From Hymenobacter mellowenesis (lineage in GTDB: Bacteria; Bacteroidota; Bacteroidia; Cytophagales; Hymenobacteraceae): DNA of 64,000 nucleotides. Below are positions 56,309 through 64,000 of the stretch, piece after piece. Numbering within the stretch: the stretch's first letter is position 1; the number at the start of each line of letters is the position of its first letter. The position numbers and the translations under genes are program-made. The DNA is taken from contig NZ_JAUQSX010000009.1 of the NCBI RefSeq assembly GCF_030581005.1, positions 62,001-126,000 on the forward strand. The letters run 5' to 3'. Under the pieces are notes generated by a model that was not told the DNA's origin, made no database searches, and saw only the letters and a list, made by a program, of their open reading frames with translations.

Positions 56309-57733
56309 ATGTTCTTTCCCTTGTCCACCCTGGTGGTAGGCGCCGCGCTGCGCCTGCTGCCCGCCCCGCCCACCACCGCCACCCTCAGCGGCCACCTCGA
56401 CCACGCCCCGGCCGGCGACACCCTGCGCCTCGCCTACGGCGCGCACCAGGGCCGCCAGCAGCTGCGCGCCGTGCTCAGTCCCACCGGCGATTTCACGGTG
56501 AAAGTGCCCGACCTGCAGGCCGGCACGCCCGTCGATTTCTACTACGCCCGCCAGCACGCCAGCCTCTACCTGCAGCCTGGCGACAACGTGCGGATGACCC
56601 TGGACTTTCCGGCCTTCGACGAAAGCCTGCGCTTCACCGGCCGCGGCGCCGATGCCAACACCTACCTGGCCGAGTCGCTGTGGCAGTTTGAGTTTGGTCC
56701 GGGCAGTGCCGCGGCGCGCCCCCAGCCCACCACCACGCCCGCCCAGATGCGGCAGCAGGCCGATGCCTTCCGCCAGACGCGGCGCGCTTTCCTGGCCAGC
56801 TACGCCAAAGCCCACCCGCTGCCGGCCGATTTCCAGCGTGCCGAGCTGCTCGATATGGACCTGGGCTGGGCCGTTGCCCTGCTCGAATACCCGGGCGCCT
56901 ACCGCAGTCTGGCCAAGCAGGAGCCCGTGCTGCCGGCCACCTACTTTGACTTCCTGCAGCAGCTGCCGCTCCAGCAGTTCGACCAGTACCTCGGCGAGCG
57001 GGGCGGCAAGGGCAACACGGCGGTGATGCGCTTTCTGAGCTCATACGCCAACCGCCTCGCGCCCGGCGGCCTCCTCAGCGCCGACCCCGCCGAGGCGCCC
57101 CGCCACTACGCCCTGGCCCGGGCCGACTTCGGCCCCAACCCGGCCAGCATCGACCGGGCCATGTCGCAGTTCTACCTCTGGAAGCTCGATTCCAGCCTCG
57201 ACGGCGTGGTGGCCGCCTACCCCACGTTCCGCGCCCACAACCGCGACTCCACGGCGGCCCGCACCTTGCGCCTGCTCCTGCGCCAGCAGCTGGCCGTGCG
57301 GGAAGCCATGCCCGCCCCGGCCTTCGAGCTGCTCGACCACACCGGCAAAAAAGTTTCGCTCCAGGACCTGCGGGGCAAGGTGGTGTACCTCGATTTCTGG
57401 GGCACCTGGTGCAAGCCGTGCATGCAGGAAATGCCCGCCAGCATCGAATTGAAGAAGAAATTTGAAGGCCGCGACGTGGCGTTCGTCTTCATTTCAGTGG
57501 GCGATAAGGAAGACAAGTGGCAGAAAGTGCTGGCCACCGAGCGCCTCACCAGCCCCAACAGCGTCCACCTGCGCAGCCCCGAGGGCAACGACGTGGCCAA
57601 CCGCTACCAGGTTACGGGCTACCCCACCTACTGGCTCATCGGGCGCGACGGGCGCATCATCACCCGCATCGCCCCGCGCCCCAGCGCCGGCCCCGAGGCC
57701 GTGGCCGCTATCAATGCGGCGCTGGCCGGGTAG
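56309..57733 (+). CDS. TlpA-like thiol-disulfide protein with N-terminal DUF4369-like domain
   Basis: 474 aa. N-terminal signal-like segment (MFFPLSTLVVGAALRLLPAP), residues about 25-130 a beta domain (ATLSGHLDHAPAGDTLRLAY, FYYARQHASLYLQPGDNV) of the DUF4369 type, a helical middle, and a C-terminal thioredoxin domain with LRGKVVYLDFWGTWCKPCMQ (CxxC) and VTGYPTYWLIGRDGRI. It reduces or exchanges disulfides in the periplasm, probably in cytochrome c or envelope-protein maturation. Confidence 0.88.
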   Translation: MFFPLSTLVVGAALRLLPAPPTTATLSGHLDHAPAGDTLRLAYGAHQGRQQLRAVLSPTGDFTVKVPDLQAGTPVDFYYARQHASLYLQPGDNVRMTLDFPAFDESLRFTGRGADANTYLAESLWQFEFGPGSAAARPQPTTTPAQMRQQADAFRQTRRAFLASYAKAHPLPADFQRAELLDMDLGWAVALLEYPGAYRSLAKQEPVLPATYFDFLQQLPLQQFDQYLGERGGKGNTAVMRFLSSYANRLAPGGLLSADPAEAPRHYALARADFGPNPASIDRAMSQFYLWKLDSSLDGVVAAYPTFRAHNRDSTAARTLRLLLRQQLAVREAMPAPAFELLDHTGKKVSLQDLRGKVVYLDFWGTWCKPCMQEMPASIELKKKFEGRDVAFVFISVGDKEDKWQKVLATERLTSPNSVHLRSPEGNDVANRYQVTGYPTYWLIGRDGRIITRIAPRPSAGPEAVAAINAALAG

Positions 57734-57836
57734 CGGCTAAGGTATTTGGTCAAACAATCCGTCTGCTGACGGCAGGGCGCCCGGTTGCCCGGCGTGGCAA
57801 CAACTTCGCCGAAGCTGGGCCGTACTCCGTCTCGCT

Positions 57837-58532
57837 ATGGTTCCGTTGTCGCGTTTTGTGTTGTGGGGAGGGTTGTTGCTGCCCGCGGTGGGTTGGGCGC
57901 AGGTCGACCTGTCGGCGCCGCGCGATACCGTGGTGGGCCGGCCCAATGTCCCGCGCCTGGACCGCAACCGCTTCGTGGTGCAGTACGACTCGCGCTACTC
58001 CATCATCAACCACCACCTCACCACCATCAACGGCCTCAAGTTGGGCATCGAATTCAAGAGCCGGTTCCGGACCGGGGCGGCCATCTACTTCCTCAGCACC
58101 GGCGTGCCCACCCGCCAGTCGGCGCCCGACAATGCCGCCGATGACGCCGATGCCGAGCTGCGCTTCCGCTACCTGGCCGCGTATGCCGGCTACGTGCTGG
58201 TCGAAAACCGCCGTTGGGAACTGAGCGCCATCATGCAGGCGGGCCTGGGTTCGGTGTACATCCACTACGAAAACGACAAGGGCGTTTACGACAAAACGCT
58301 GCCCGATTTCATGGGCATTCTGGAGCCCACGCTGGCGGCGCAGTACCGCGTGTTTCGCTGGGGCGGCGTGGGCACGGGTGTGGGTTGGCGGCAGCCAGTA
58401 TTCGTGCCCGGCTCCGTCCAGAAAGAGCTCAACGGCCCCGTGTTTTACCTGCGGGGCAACCTGTTTCTGGGCGAACTGAAAAAGATATGGAAGGAAAAGG
58501 AGCCGCTGTTTACCCAAAGTAATATGCGGTAG
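57837..58532 (+). CDS. outer-membrane barrel hypothetical protein
   Basis: 231 aa from the ATG at 57837. Signal peptide (FVLWGGLLLPAVGWAQ) and a run of alternating strands (GIEFKSRFRTGAAIYFLSTG, LRFRYLAAYAGYVLVENRRWE, AIMQAGLGSVYIHYEN, GVGTGVGWRQPVFV, FYLRGNLFLGEL). This is the pattern of a small beta-barrel without enzymatic motifs. A palindrome follows at 58562, before the convergent gene. Confidence 0.7.
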   Translation: MVPLSRFVLWGGLLLPAVGWAQVDLSAPRDTVVGRPNVPRLDRNRFVVQYDSRYSIINHHLTTINGLKLGIEFKSRFRTGAAIYFLSTGVPTRQSAPDNAADDADAELRFRYLAAYAGYVLVENRRWELSAIMQAGLGSVYIHYENDKGVYDKTLPDFMGILEPTLAAQYRVFRWGGVGTGVGWRQPVFVPGSVQKELNGPVFYLRGNLFLGELKKIWKEKEPLFTQSNMR

Positions 58533-58561
58533 GGCGGGGGCGGGTTTAAGTGGTGTGAGAG

Positions 58562-58683
58562 GCTATAAAGCCCGTCATGCAGAGCGCAGCGAAGCATCTC
58601 GCGTGCTTTCACTAACTCAACCGACATGTTTACTGCCACAAGCGAGATGCTTCGCTGCGCTCTGCATGACGGGCTTTATAGCT
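58562..58683. repeat. interspersed palindromic element (copy g)
   Basis: GCTATAAAGCCCGTCATGCA... pairs with ...TGCATGACGGGCTTTATAGC; the arms extend about 40 bp and the core matches the family (GAAGCATCTCGC). It is located between two convergent genes (stops at 58532 and 58693), where it can stop transcription from both sides. Confidence 0.88.
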
Positions 58684-58692
58684 GTCGATAAA

Positions 58693-59553
58693 TTATTTCC
58701 CCGTCGAATAAGTGAAGCCGGCCGACAGATTGGTATTGGCCGGGCTGCGGCCGGCCACGTTGATGCTTTCGAGAGAGTAGGTGTAGGTGAGGGTGAGGGC
58801 CAGGCGGCGCGAGAGGCGCACGGAAGCGGCGGCGTTGCCGTTCACGCGGTAGTCTTCGAGGGGCGCCCGCACTGCGGGCTGGTAGTAGACCAGCGCATCG
58901 AGCACCACTGGCCCCAGCGTGAAGTGCGACTTGACGCGGGCCGAGTGGCGCAACACCCGGCGGTGCAGCTCGGTAAAGTACTGGGTGTCTTCGTAAAGCA
59001 GAAAATAGCTCACGTTGAGCTCGTTGGCCAGCGTGTCGGCGTAGAGCTGGTAGCCCACGCCCAGGCCGCTCACCAAGCGGTACGTAATGGCGCGCAGGTT
59101 GCTGCTTTCGGCGTTGCCCAGGGCGTAGCCCTTGAAGCGCCCGCGCTGGTAGGAGGGCGTGAGCAGCAGCGAGGTTTCGCGCTCCTTCACCAGCCCATCC
59201 TGCCGCCCGTAGCTGAAATTGAAGCCTACCGGCAGGCGCCACCGCCCGCCCCGAAACGCGAAATTGGCCGTGTGGCTGGTGCTCAGAAACGTGCGCTCCA
59301 CCGTGCCCGTGGTGTAGAGGCCGGTGAGTGAGGCCGTGTAGCGAATGCCGCGGCCCCGCACGTTATAGGTTTCAAACTCGGTGGACGGCAGCCCGGCCGC
59401 GCCGCCCGCGGCCGGGGCCACGGCGGGCGTGGCCGTGGTGTCGGCCTTCGATGCGGTGACGCTACGGGTTGTATCGGTCGGGATGGGGGTTTGGGCCTGG
59501 GCGGATTGGGCGAAGAACAGGACAAGTAGTGCGGCAAGCGCGTTTTTTATCAT
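58693..59553 (-). CDS. outer-membrane protein, DUF481-like
   Basis: 286 aa from the ATG at 59551-59553 with signal peptide (ALAALLVLFFAQSAQAQ). After a Thr/Ala/Pro-rich stretch, the mature part has strands GIRYTASLTGLYTTGTVERTF, LPVGFNFSYGRQDGLVKERE, VGYQLYADTLANELNVSYFL and LALTLTYTYSLESINVAG, which resembles the DUF481/YdiY barrel family. No ligand is known. The gene is flanked by palindromes on both sides. Confidence 0.75.
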   Translation of the reverse strand: MIKNALAALLVLFFAQSAQAQTPIPTDTTRSVTASKADTTATPAVAPAAGGAAGLPSTEFETYNVRGRGIRYTASLTGLYTTGTVERTFLSTSHTANFAFRGGRWRLPVGFNFSYGRQDGLVKERETSLLLTPSYQRGRFKGYALGNAESSNLRAITYRLVSGLGVGYQLYADTLANELNVSYFLLYEDTQYFTELHRRVLRHSARVKSHFTLGPVVLDALVYYQPAVRAPLEDYRVNGNAAASVRLSRRLALTLTYTYSLESINVAGRSPANTNLSAGFTYSTGK

Positions 59554-59582
59554 GCGGAAAGACGTAGGTTTTAAATAATGAA

Positions 59583-59680
59583 GGCCGTCATGCTGAGCGC
59601 AGGCGAAGCATCTCTACCGCCGAAGTAAAATCAATTACTTACGCGATAGAGATGCTTCGCCTGCGCTCAGCACGACGGCC
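59583..59680. repeat. interspersed palindromic element (copy h)
   Basis: GGCCGTCATGCTGAGCGCAG... pairs with ...CTGCGCTCAGCACGACGGCC except for one base, with a loop TAAAATCAATTACTTAC like copy b. It lies between the two minus-strand genes at 59698 and 58693. Confidence 0.85.
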
Positions 59681-59697
59681 CTGATGGACGTCCGAGG

Positions 59698-61752
59698 CTA
59701 GTTGTAATCCGGCAGCAGTGAATACTTCTTGCCGTAGTCCAGCATCTGCTGGGCGAAGTTGGTGGGATATTCCACCTTCACGTCGGTGATTTTGCCGCCG
59801 CTCATCACCGGCACCAGCTTCGGCTGGATAAAGCCCTGATAGGGCGCGATGTGGAGTTTCTGGTAGCGGGCCAGCACTTCCTTGTGCAAGTCTTGGTCGA
59901 CCTGCACGCCGTAGGTTTCGATGAGGTTTTTGCCGGCCGCGTAGTCGCCCTCGCTCGTGATGCGCTGCAGCTCGCGCAGCAGCTGGCCGAAGAGGCCCCG
60001 CAGCTTGGTGTAGTCGTTGATGTGCACGTAGGTTTTGCCGTCGCGCTTCACCAGCTCCACCACGTTGTCGGCCTTGCCTTTCTCCAGCACCCACTTTGAA
60101 ATCATCTGGCGGTTGCGCATGTGGGCTTCCTCCACGGTTTCGCCGGGCTGCAGGCGGGTGAGCTGGGTGATGAGGCCGCCGCGCAGGTAGCTGTCGTACT
60201 CGGCCTTGGCCACGTCGGGCGAGGGGGCCACGCCCAGCTCCTGCAGCTTCATATCGGGCAGGTAGTAGAGGGCCACGAGGTCGGCGCGGCCTTCTTCCAG
60301 GGCCGAGGCGTAGCTTTTCAGGGTTTCCTTGGTGGTGCCCACGCCGGCGTTTATCTGGCCCGAAGCGTGGCCGATAACCTCGTGCATGTCGGTGTGCAGC
60401 TTGCCGGCCAGCGCGCCGTACTGGCGGGCGCGGGCCACTTCGGCCGCATCGTAGGCAAACTCCGTGAGCGAGCCCGAGCTGGCGCTGGCCAGGTCGTAAG
60501 CCTCCACGATGTTACCCAGGTTCACCGATTTCGAGCCGTATTCCTTGCGAATCCAGGTGGCATTGGGCAGGTTGATGCCGATGGGCGTGCTCGGGGCCGA
60601 GTCGCCGGCCTCCATCACCACCGTGATGACCTTGGCCGTGATGCCCACCACGTTTTTCTTCTTGTGCTGGTCCATGATGGGCGAATGGTCCTCGAACCAC
60701 TGCGCCTGGTCGCCAATGGCCTTGATGCGCTTGGTGGCCTCCTCGTCGCGGAAGCTCACCACTGACTCGTAGGTGGCGCGGTAGCCCAGCGGGTCGCCGT
60801 ACACTTCAATAAAGCCGTTCACCACGTCGATGGCCGACTTCGTGTCCTTCACCCAGGCAATGTTGTAGTCGTCCCAGGTTTTGAGGCTGCCGGTCTGGTA
60901 GTAGCTGATGAGCTTGGTGAGGGCGTCTTTCTGCTCGGCGTTTTCGGCCACGTCGGCCGCCTTCTGCAGCCAGTACACAATGCGCTTGATGGCCGGCGCG
61001 TACATGCCCTGCGCGCTCCACGTCCGCTCCTCCAGTTGCCCGCTCTTGTTCTTGATGAGTTTGGAATTCAGGCCGTAAGAAATGGGGCGCGGGTCTTTTT
61101 TGTCAATCATCTTGGCGTAAAATGCCTCGGCCTCGGCCTGCGTCACGCCTTCGTAGAAGTTGTTGGCCGAAGTCGTGAGCAAATCCTGGCCGGCCACCTG
61201 GTTCACCTGTTTCGCGGCCACGTTGGGGTCGAAGATGATGGGCGTGAGGAAGGCCACGAACTTGTCCACGGTTTCGCCCTTTTCCAGCGGCAGGGTCTTG
61301 GCGTCCACGCCCTTCACCAGCTTGGTGAAATAAGCCTTCGAGCACTCGGGCACAAACTTGCGCGTGGAGTAGTGGTGGTGAATGCCGTTGGAAAACCACA
61401 CCCGCTTGGCGTACACGTTCAGCTTCTCGGCCTCGGTGGCTTGGGCGCCCTTCAGGTTCTGCTGGTTGGCGGCCCAAATGGTTTCCAGGGTACGGCGCAC
61501 GCGCAGGTTGTGCTTGTAGTTCTGGTCGTACACAATGTCGCGCCCGCTCAGCGCGGCTTCCGACAGGTAGTAGAGCATTTCCTTCTGCCGGGCGCTCAGC
61601 TTCTCAAAGCCCGGCACCTGGTAGCGCAGCATGCGCAGGTCGGCAAACTGCTCGGTGGCTACTTGAAATTTGGCGGGGGTGGGAGTTTGGGCGTGCGCGG
61701 CCGGGCCAGCCAGCAACGCCGCCAGCGCCAACGAATAAACGGTTCGCTTCAT
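59698..61752 (-). CDS. dipeptidyl-peptidase III family zinc peptidase (M49)
   Basis: 684 aa from the ATG at 61750-61752, with signal peptide MKRTVYSLALAALLAGPAAHAQ. The catalytic M49 site is HEVIGH at 457-462 in DMHEVIGHASGQINAG, followed by EEGRADLVALYYLPD about 25 residues later, which carries the third zinc ligand and replaces the usual EECRAD form. The length equals bacterial DPP III of Bacteroides. It cleaves dipeptides from the N-terminus of peptides, here in the periplasm. Confidence 0.93.
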   Translation of the reverse strand: MKRTVYSLALAALLAGPAAHAQTPTPAKFQVATEQFADLRMLRYQVPGFEKLSARQKEMLYYLSEAALSGRDIVYDQNYKHNLRVRRTLETIWAANQQNLKGAQATEAEKLNVYAKRVWFSNGIHHHYSTRKFVPECSKAYFTKLVKGVDAKTLPLEKGETVDKFVAFLTPIIFDPNVAAKQVNQVAGQDLLTTSANNFYEGVTQAEAEAFYAKMIDKKDPRPISYGLNSKLIKNKSGQLEERTWSAQGMYAPAIKRIVYWLQKAADVAENAEQKDALTKLISYYQTGSLKTWDDYNIAWVKDTKSAIDVVNGFIEVYGDPLGYRATYESVVSFRDEEATKRIKAIGDQAQWFEDHSPIMDQHKKKNVVGITAKVITVVMEAGDSAPSTPIGINLPNATWIRKEYGSKSVNLGNIVEAYDLASASSGSLTEFAYDAAEVARARQYGALAGKLHTDMHEVIGHASGQINAGVGTTKETLKSYASALEEGRADLVALYYLPDMKLQELGVAPSPDVAKAEYDSYLRGGLITQLTRLQPGETVEEAHMRNRQMISKWVLEKGKADNVVELVKRDGKTYVHINDYTKLRGLFGQLLRELQRITSEGDYAAGKNLIETYGVQVDQDLHKEVLARYQKLHIAPYQGFIQPKLVPVMSGGKITDVKVEYPTNFAQQMLDYGKKYSLLPDYN

Positions 61753-61809
61753 ATAAGGAGAGTGGGAGTGAAGCCGTAAAGCTACAAAAAGCGTCCCAGC
61801 CCCGACCCG

Positions 61810-62916
61810 CTACTCCACCCCGCGCAGCGTGGCGGCCCGGTTCAGCTTGCCCGTGGCCGTGAGCTGAAACTCGGGCACGTAGCGCAGCTGCTTGGGTTGC
61901 TCGTAGCGGCCCAGGCGCTCGGCCAGAAGCGTTTGCAGCTGCTTTTCGGCCGCGGGCGCCAGGGCAGGACCTTCGATAAAAGCCGTCACGGCTTGGCCCA
62001 GGCGCTCGTCGGGCTGCCCGGCTACGAAGCAGCGGCGCGACTGCCCGATTTCGGCCAGCGCCACGTCCAGCACCAGCTCCACTTTCTCGGCGGGCACCTT
62101 CACGCCGCCGGTGTTTATCACAAAATCGGCCCGGCCCAGCCACTCAAATGTGTGGGCATCAAGCAAATTCACTTGGTCGTTGGTCACGATGAGCTGGTCG
62201 TCGGTCACGTCGCCGCGCAGCGTGAGGCAGCCGCGCTCGTCCTGCCCCGCCGCAATGCCCTGGAACACCCGGAAGCGCGCGCTGGCCTCGGGCCCGTTGA
62301 GGCGGCGCAGGGCCACGTGCGAGCAGGTTTCAGTCATGCCGTACGTCAGGTACACCGGCACGCTCAGCGGCTGCAACTCCTGCGTTAGCGAGGCATCGGC
62401 GGGGGCGCCGCCTATCAATATGGCCTTCATTCGGTTGAGGCGCGGGGCCAGGCCGGCCGCCAGCACGGCCTTGATTTGCAGGGGCACGAAGGCCGAAAAA
62501 TCAAATTCCGCATCGGCCGTCACGTAGTCGAACGGGTTGGCGTGCGGCTCCACAATGGTCAGGTGCACGTTGCGCTCCAGCCCGCGCACCAGCATCATCA
62601 TGCCCCCAATGTACTCGCAGTTGAGGCAGACCAGCGCCCGGTCGCCGGGACCCAGGTCAAAATAATCGGCCGTGCGCCGGGCTGAGGCCTCAAGCTGCCG
62701 ACGACGCAACGTGATGGCCGACGGCGTGCCCGTGCTTCCCGAGGTGTGCAGCACAAATTCCTGGGTGCCCGTCAGCCACTGCCGTACAAAATCCAGCACC
62801 TTGGCTTCGTAGCCATTCACGGGCGCGTCGAGCTGCGCGGGGTATTGCTGGATGGCCGCGTAAGTGAATTCGCGGCCGTTGAGCAGGAGGCAGGTGGGCA
62901 GGGCTGAAGAGGTCAT
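61810..62916 (-). CDS. menE: AMP-binding ligase, o-succinylbenzoate-CoA-ligase-like
   Basis: 368 aa from the ATG at 62914-62916. ANL superfamily: P-loop motif FVLHTSGSTGTPSAITLRR, LTYGMTETCSHVALRRL, and NTGGVKVPAEKVELVLDV. The compact length and the match of these segments to MenE of Bacteroidota suggest o-succinylbenzoyl-CoA synthesis in menaquinone production; other men genes are outside the window. The symbol is a best guess and other acyl-CoA ligases remain possible. Confidence 0.75.
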   Translation of the reverse strand: MTSSALPTCLLLNGREFTYAAIQQYPAQLDAPVNGYEAKVLDFVRQWLTGTQEFVLHTSGSTGTPSAITLRRRQLEASARRTADYFDLGPGDRALVCLNCEYIGGMMMLVRGLERNVHLTIVEPHANPFDYVTADAEFDFSAFVPLQIKAVLAAGLAPRLNRMKAILIGGAPADASLTQELQPLSVPVYLTYGMTETCSHVALRRLNGPEASARFRVFQGIAAGQDERGCLTLRGDVTDDQLIVTNDQVNLLDAHTFEWLGRADFVINTGGVKVPAEKVELVLDVALAEIGQSRRCFVAGQPDERLGQAVTAFIEGPALAPAAEKQLQTLLAERLGRYEQPKQLRYVPEFQLTATGKLNRAATLRGVE

Positions 62917-62980
62917 GGGGCAAAACTACGCGGCGCATCCCGCCAGCGTTCGGCGGCCCGCCCGACGATGCGGCGCCGGC

Positions 62981-63628
62981 CTACTCCGGCCGCTCCGCAA
63001 TTAGCAGGGTATTGGTGCCCTCCACGGCCGCAAACTCCCGCACCTCGAACCCCATTTGCAGCAGTTCGCTTTTCACCAGCTCAGCGCCCGCAGTCTGGCC
63101 GATGGTATTGAAAATCAAATGCCCGCCGGGCCGTGCGCGCTGCCGGACATACTTCCAGAAGGCCGGGGCCATAAACTTGTCCGGAACCTGGTCGTCGATG
63201 GATAAATCAATGATAACCAGCTCGTACTGCTCCGGTTGGGTTTTGACAAAGGTGAAAGCATCGGCGCATACAATCTGCAATTGCTCCGACTCGATTATCC
63301 CAAATTCCTCCCGCGCAATGCGTATCACCACCGGGTCGATGTCCACCGCGGTGATGCGGCCTTTGAAGTCGAAATCGAGCCGCAGCGTGGCCACCGCCGA
63401 CCCGCCGCCCAGGCCCAGCAGCAACACGTGGCGCACGCCCGCCAGGTCCAGCTGGCTGAGCGCAAATTTCAGAATGCGCTGCAGCGAGCCGTAGGAATAA
63501 TTGGCGTTGAGGCTGTCGAGCACCTTGCGCCCGTTCGCCACCGTCACCTCCAAATCGCCGTTGAATTCCGACCTGATTTTGCGCGTTTGCGGAAAGAAAT
63601 AGCTCAGGAGTTTCTGCGTTGAATTCAT
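62981..63628 (-). CDS. spermidine-synthase-like methyltransferase-fold protein
   Basis: 215 aa from the ATG at 63626-63628; a frame reaching 63733 adds 35 residues that lack support. Rossmann fold: LLLGLGGGSAVATLRLDF, ITAVDIDPVVIRIAREEFGI, IVCADAFTFVKTQPEQYELVIIDLSIDDQVPD and PGGHLIFNTIGQTAGAEL. The family of stand-alone fold members transfers aminopropyl or methyl groups; the polyamine-specific residues are not certain. It is followed on the same strand by the MenE-like gene after 64 nt. Confidence 0.75.
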   Translation of the reverse strand: MNSTQKLLSYFFPQTRKIRSEFNGDLEVTVANGRKVLDSLNANYSYGSLQRILKFALSQLDLAGVRHVLLLGLGGGSAVATLRLDFDFKGRITAVDIDPVVIRIAREEFGIIESEQLQIVCADAFTFVKTQPEQYELVIIDLSIDDQVPDKFMAPAFWKYVRQRARPGGHLIFNTIGQTAGAELVKSELLQMGFEVREFAAVEGTNTLLIAERPE

Positions 63629-63747
63629 GGCCGGCTTTAAGGCTTTTTCGGGAATCAGAAGCAAAGAGCGGCCCCAGGCCAGCAAAGTTGCAAGCCTCAC
63701 TTCCTGCGTACAAGGGTTGAGCCCGTCCGCCATCCCGAAAAAAGTGC

Positions 63748-63776
63748 TTGACTTTTAAGTGAGTAATCACTAATAT
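63748..63776 (+). promoter_or_regulatory. promoter with TetR-type operator
   Basis: TTGACT (63748-63753) and TAATAT (63771-63776) are separated by 17 nt, a sigma70-like spacing. The palindrome AGTGA-GTAA-TCACT (63758-63771) fills the spacer and resembles TetR-family operators. It precedes the small gene at 63803. Confidence 0.55.
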
Positions 63777-63802
63777 AGGACTTATATCAACGCCTTTCCG
63801 CC

Positions 63803-63994
63803 ATGAATGCCCAACCGCAACCCGCCGCTGGTGTGGCTTCCGCAGTCGTTAGCCCGCTTCCCAAAGTCCGTCGCTTCGAGCTGTCGGAAATTAAAGCCCG
63901 CGCCAAAGCCATCAAAAAGGCCCGCAAGCAGGAAGACCGGCGGTTCTTTTTCAGCTGGTGCGCGTGCCTGCACGCCATCGGGTTCAGCTACTAG
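63803..63994 (+). CDS. small hypothetical basic protein (63 aa)
   Basis: 63 aa starting at the ATG at 63803 and ending before the window edge. The middle is Lys/Arg/Ala rich (SEIKARAKAIKKARKQEDRR) and the end has two Cys (FSWCACLHAIGF). No family is recognised. The promoter with a palindromic operator 27 nt upstream supports a real, regulated gene; it may be the first gene of an operon continuing beyond the window. Confidence 0.5.
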   Translation: MNAQPQPAAGVASAVVSPLPKVRRFELSEIKARAKAIKKARKQEDRRFFFSWCACLHAIGFSY

Positions 63995-64000
63995 CGGTTT

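Noticed and set aside
10634..59680. Palindromic repeats as insertion-sequence ends or tRNA/RNA genes
   Set aside because: No transposase frame is found between any pair of copies, and the sequences do not fold as tRNA cloverleafs.

Overview
The window looks like a chromosome segment of a GC-rich member of the Bacteroidota, most likely a Hymenobacter-like Cytophagales bacterium (inference from gene content). The evidence is: a TonB-dependent receptor with an N-terminal carboxypeptidase-like domain; two LytS/LytTR sensor-regulator pairs; an ECF sigma factor next to a membrane-anchored beta-barrel protein; many secreted TonB-C-terminal, porin-like and lipoprotein genes; a bacterial M49 peptidase; a MenE-like ligase; and many promoters with TAnnTTTG-like -7 boxes. 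No rRNA, tRNA, CRISPR array, insertion sequence or prophage was recognised.

Layout. 1-8.7 kb: an SPFH protein cut by the left edge, small and secreted hypotheticals, a probable RNA-repair pair (P-loop polynucleotide-kinase-like protein and Thg1-like 3'-5' polymerase, overlapping ATGA), an alpha/beta hydrolase, a zinc-ribbon membrane protein, a GT39-like glycosyltransferase and a TonB-C-terminal protein. 8.8-17.7 kb: a 2H phosphoesterase, a spore-photoproduct-lyase-family radical SAM enzyme, imidazolonepropionase, a lipoprotein, an ECF sigma/membrane-anchored barrel pair, a PhzF-like enzyme and an AT-rich membrane protein. 17.8-26.3 kb: RuvC, an LPG-synthase-type membrane protein, a GT2 enzyme that carries a palindromic insertion inside its frame, an ActC/NrfD-like fragment divergent from a cytochrome c, a phosphodiester glycosidase, an orphan DppC-type permease and a SpoIIE phosphatase.

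26.4-34.2 kb is a surface-polysaccharide locus: O-antigen ligase and Wzz-like protein on the minus strand, then a Wzx-like flippase, GT4, an unknown protein, a polysaccharide deacetylase and a GT2 on the plus strand. 34.4-38.9 kb: a TatD hydrolase and a tandemly duplicated module made of a triple-PAS protein without an output domain and a small helical protein resembling a CZB domain that has lost its zinc ligands. 39.1-53.5 kb: a lipoprotein, the TonB-dependent receptor, a TonB-C-terminal protein, a multi-PAS histidine kinase, two paralogous barrels, a secreted repeat-type protein, two LytS/LytTR systems, an AT-rich small gene and a Uma2-type nuclease. The receptor and the secreted helical protein share an unusual conserved upstream element. 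53.5-64 kb: membrane proteins, a hydrolase, a DUF4281/ABA4-like protein with heptanucleotide repeats directly before its start, a TlpA-like thioredoxin protein, outer-membrane hypotheticals, an M49 dipeptidyl peptidase III, a MenE-like ligase, a spermidine-synthase-like protein and a small gene behind a promoter with a TetR-type operator.

The most distinctive overall property is the density of interspersed palindromic elements: at least eight long copies of one family (core GAGCGCAG..GAAGCATCT), two of a second family, and several singletons, one of which lies inside a coding sequence. The strongest candidates for a new or little-described system are the duplicated PAS/pseudo-CZB module and the kinase-Thg1 pair.
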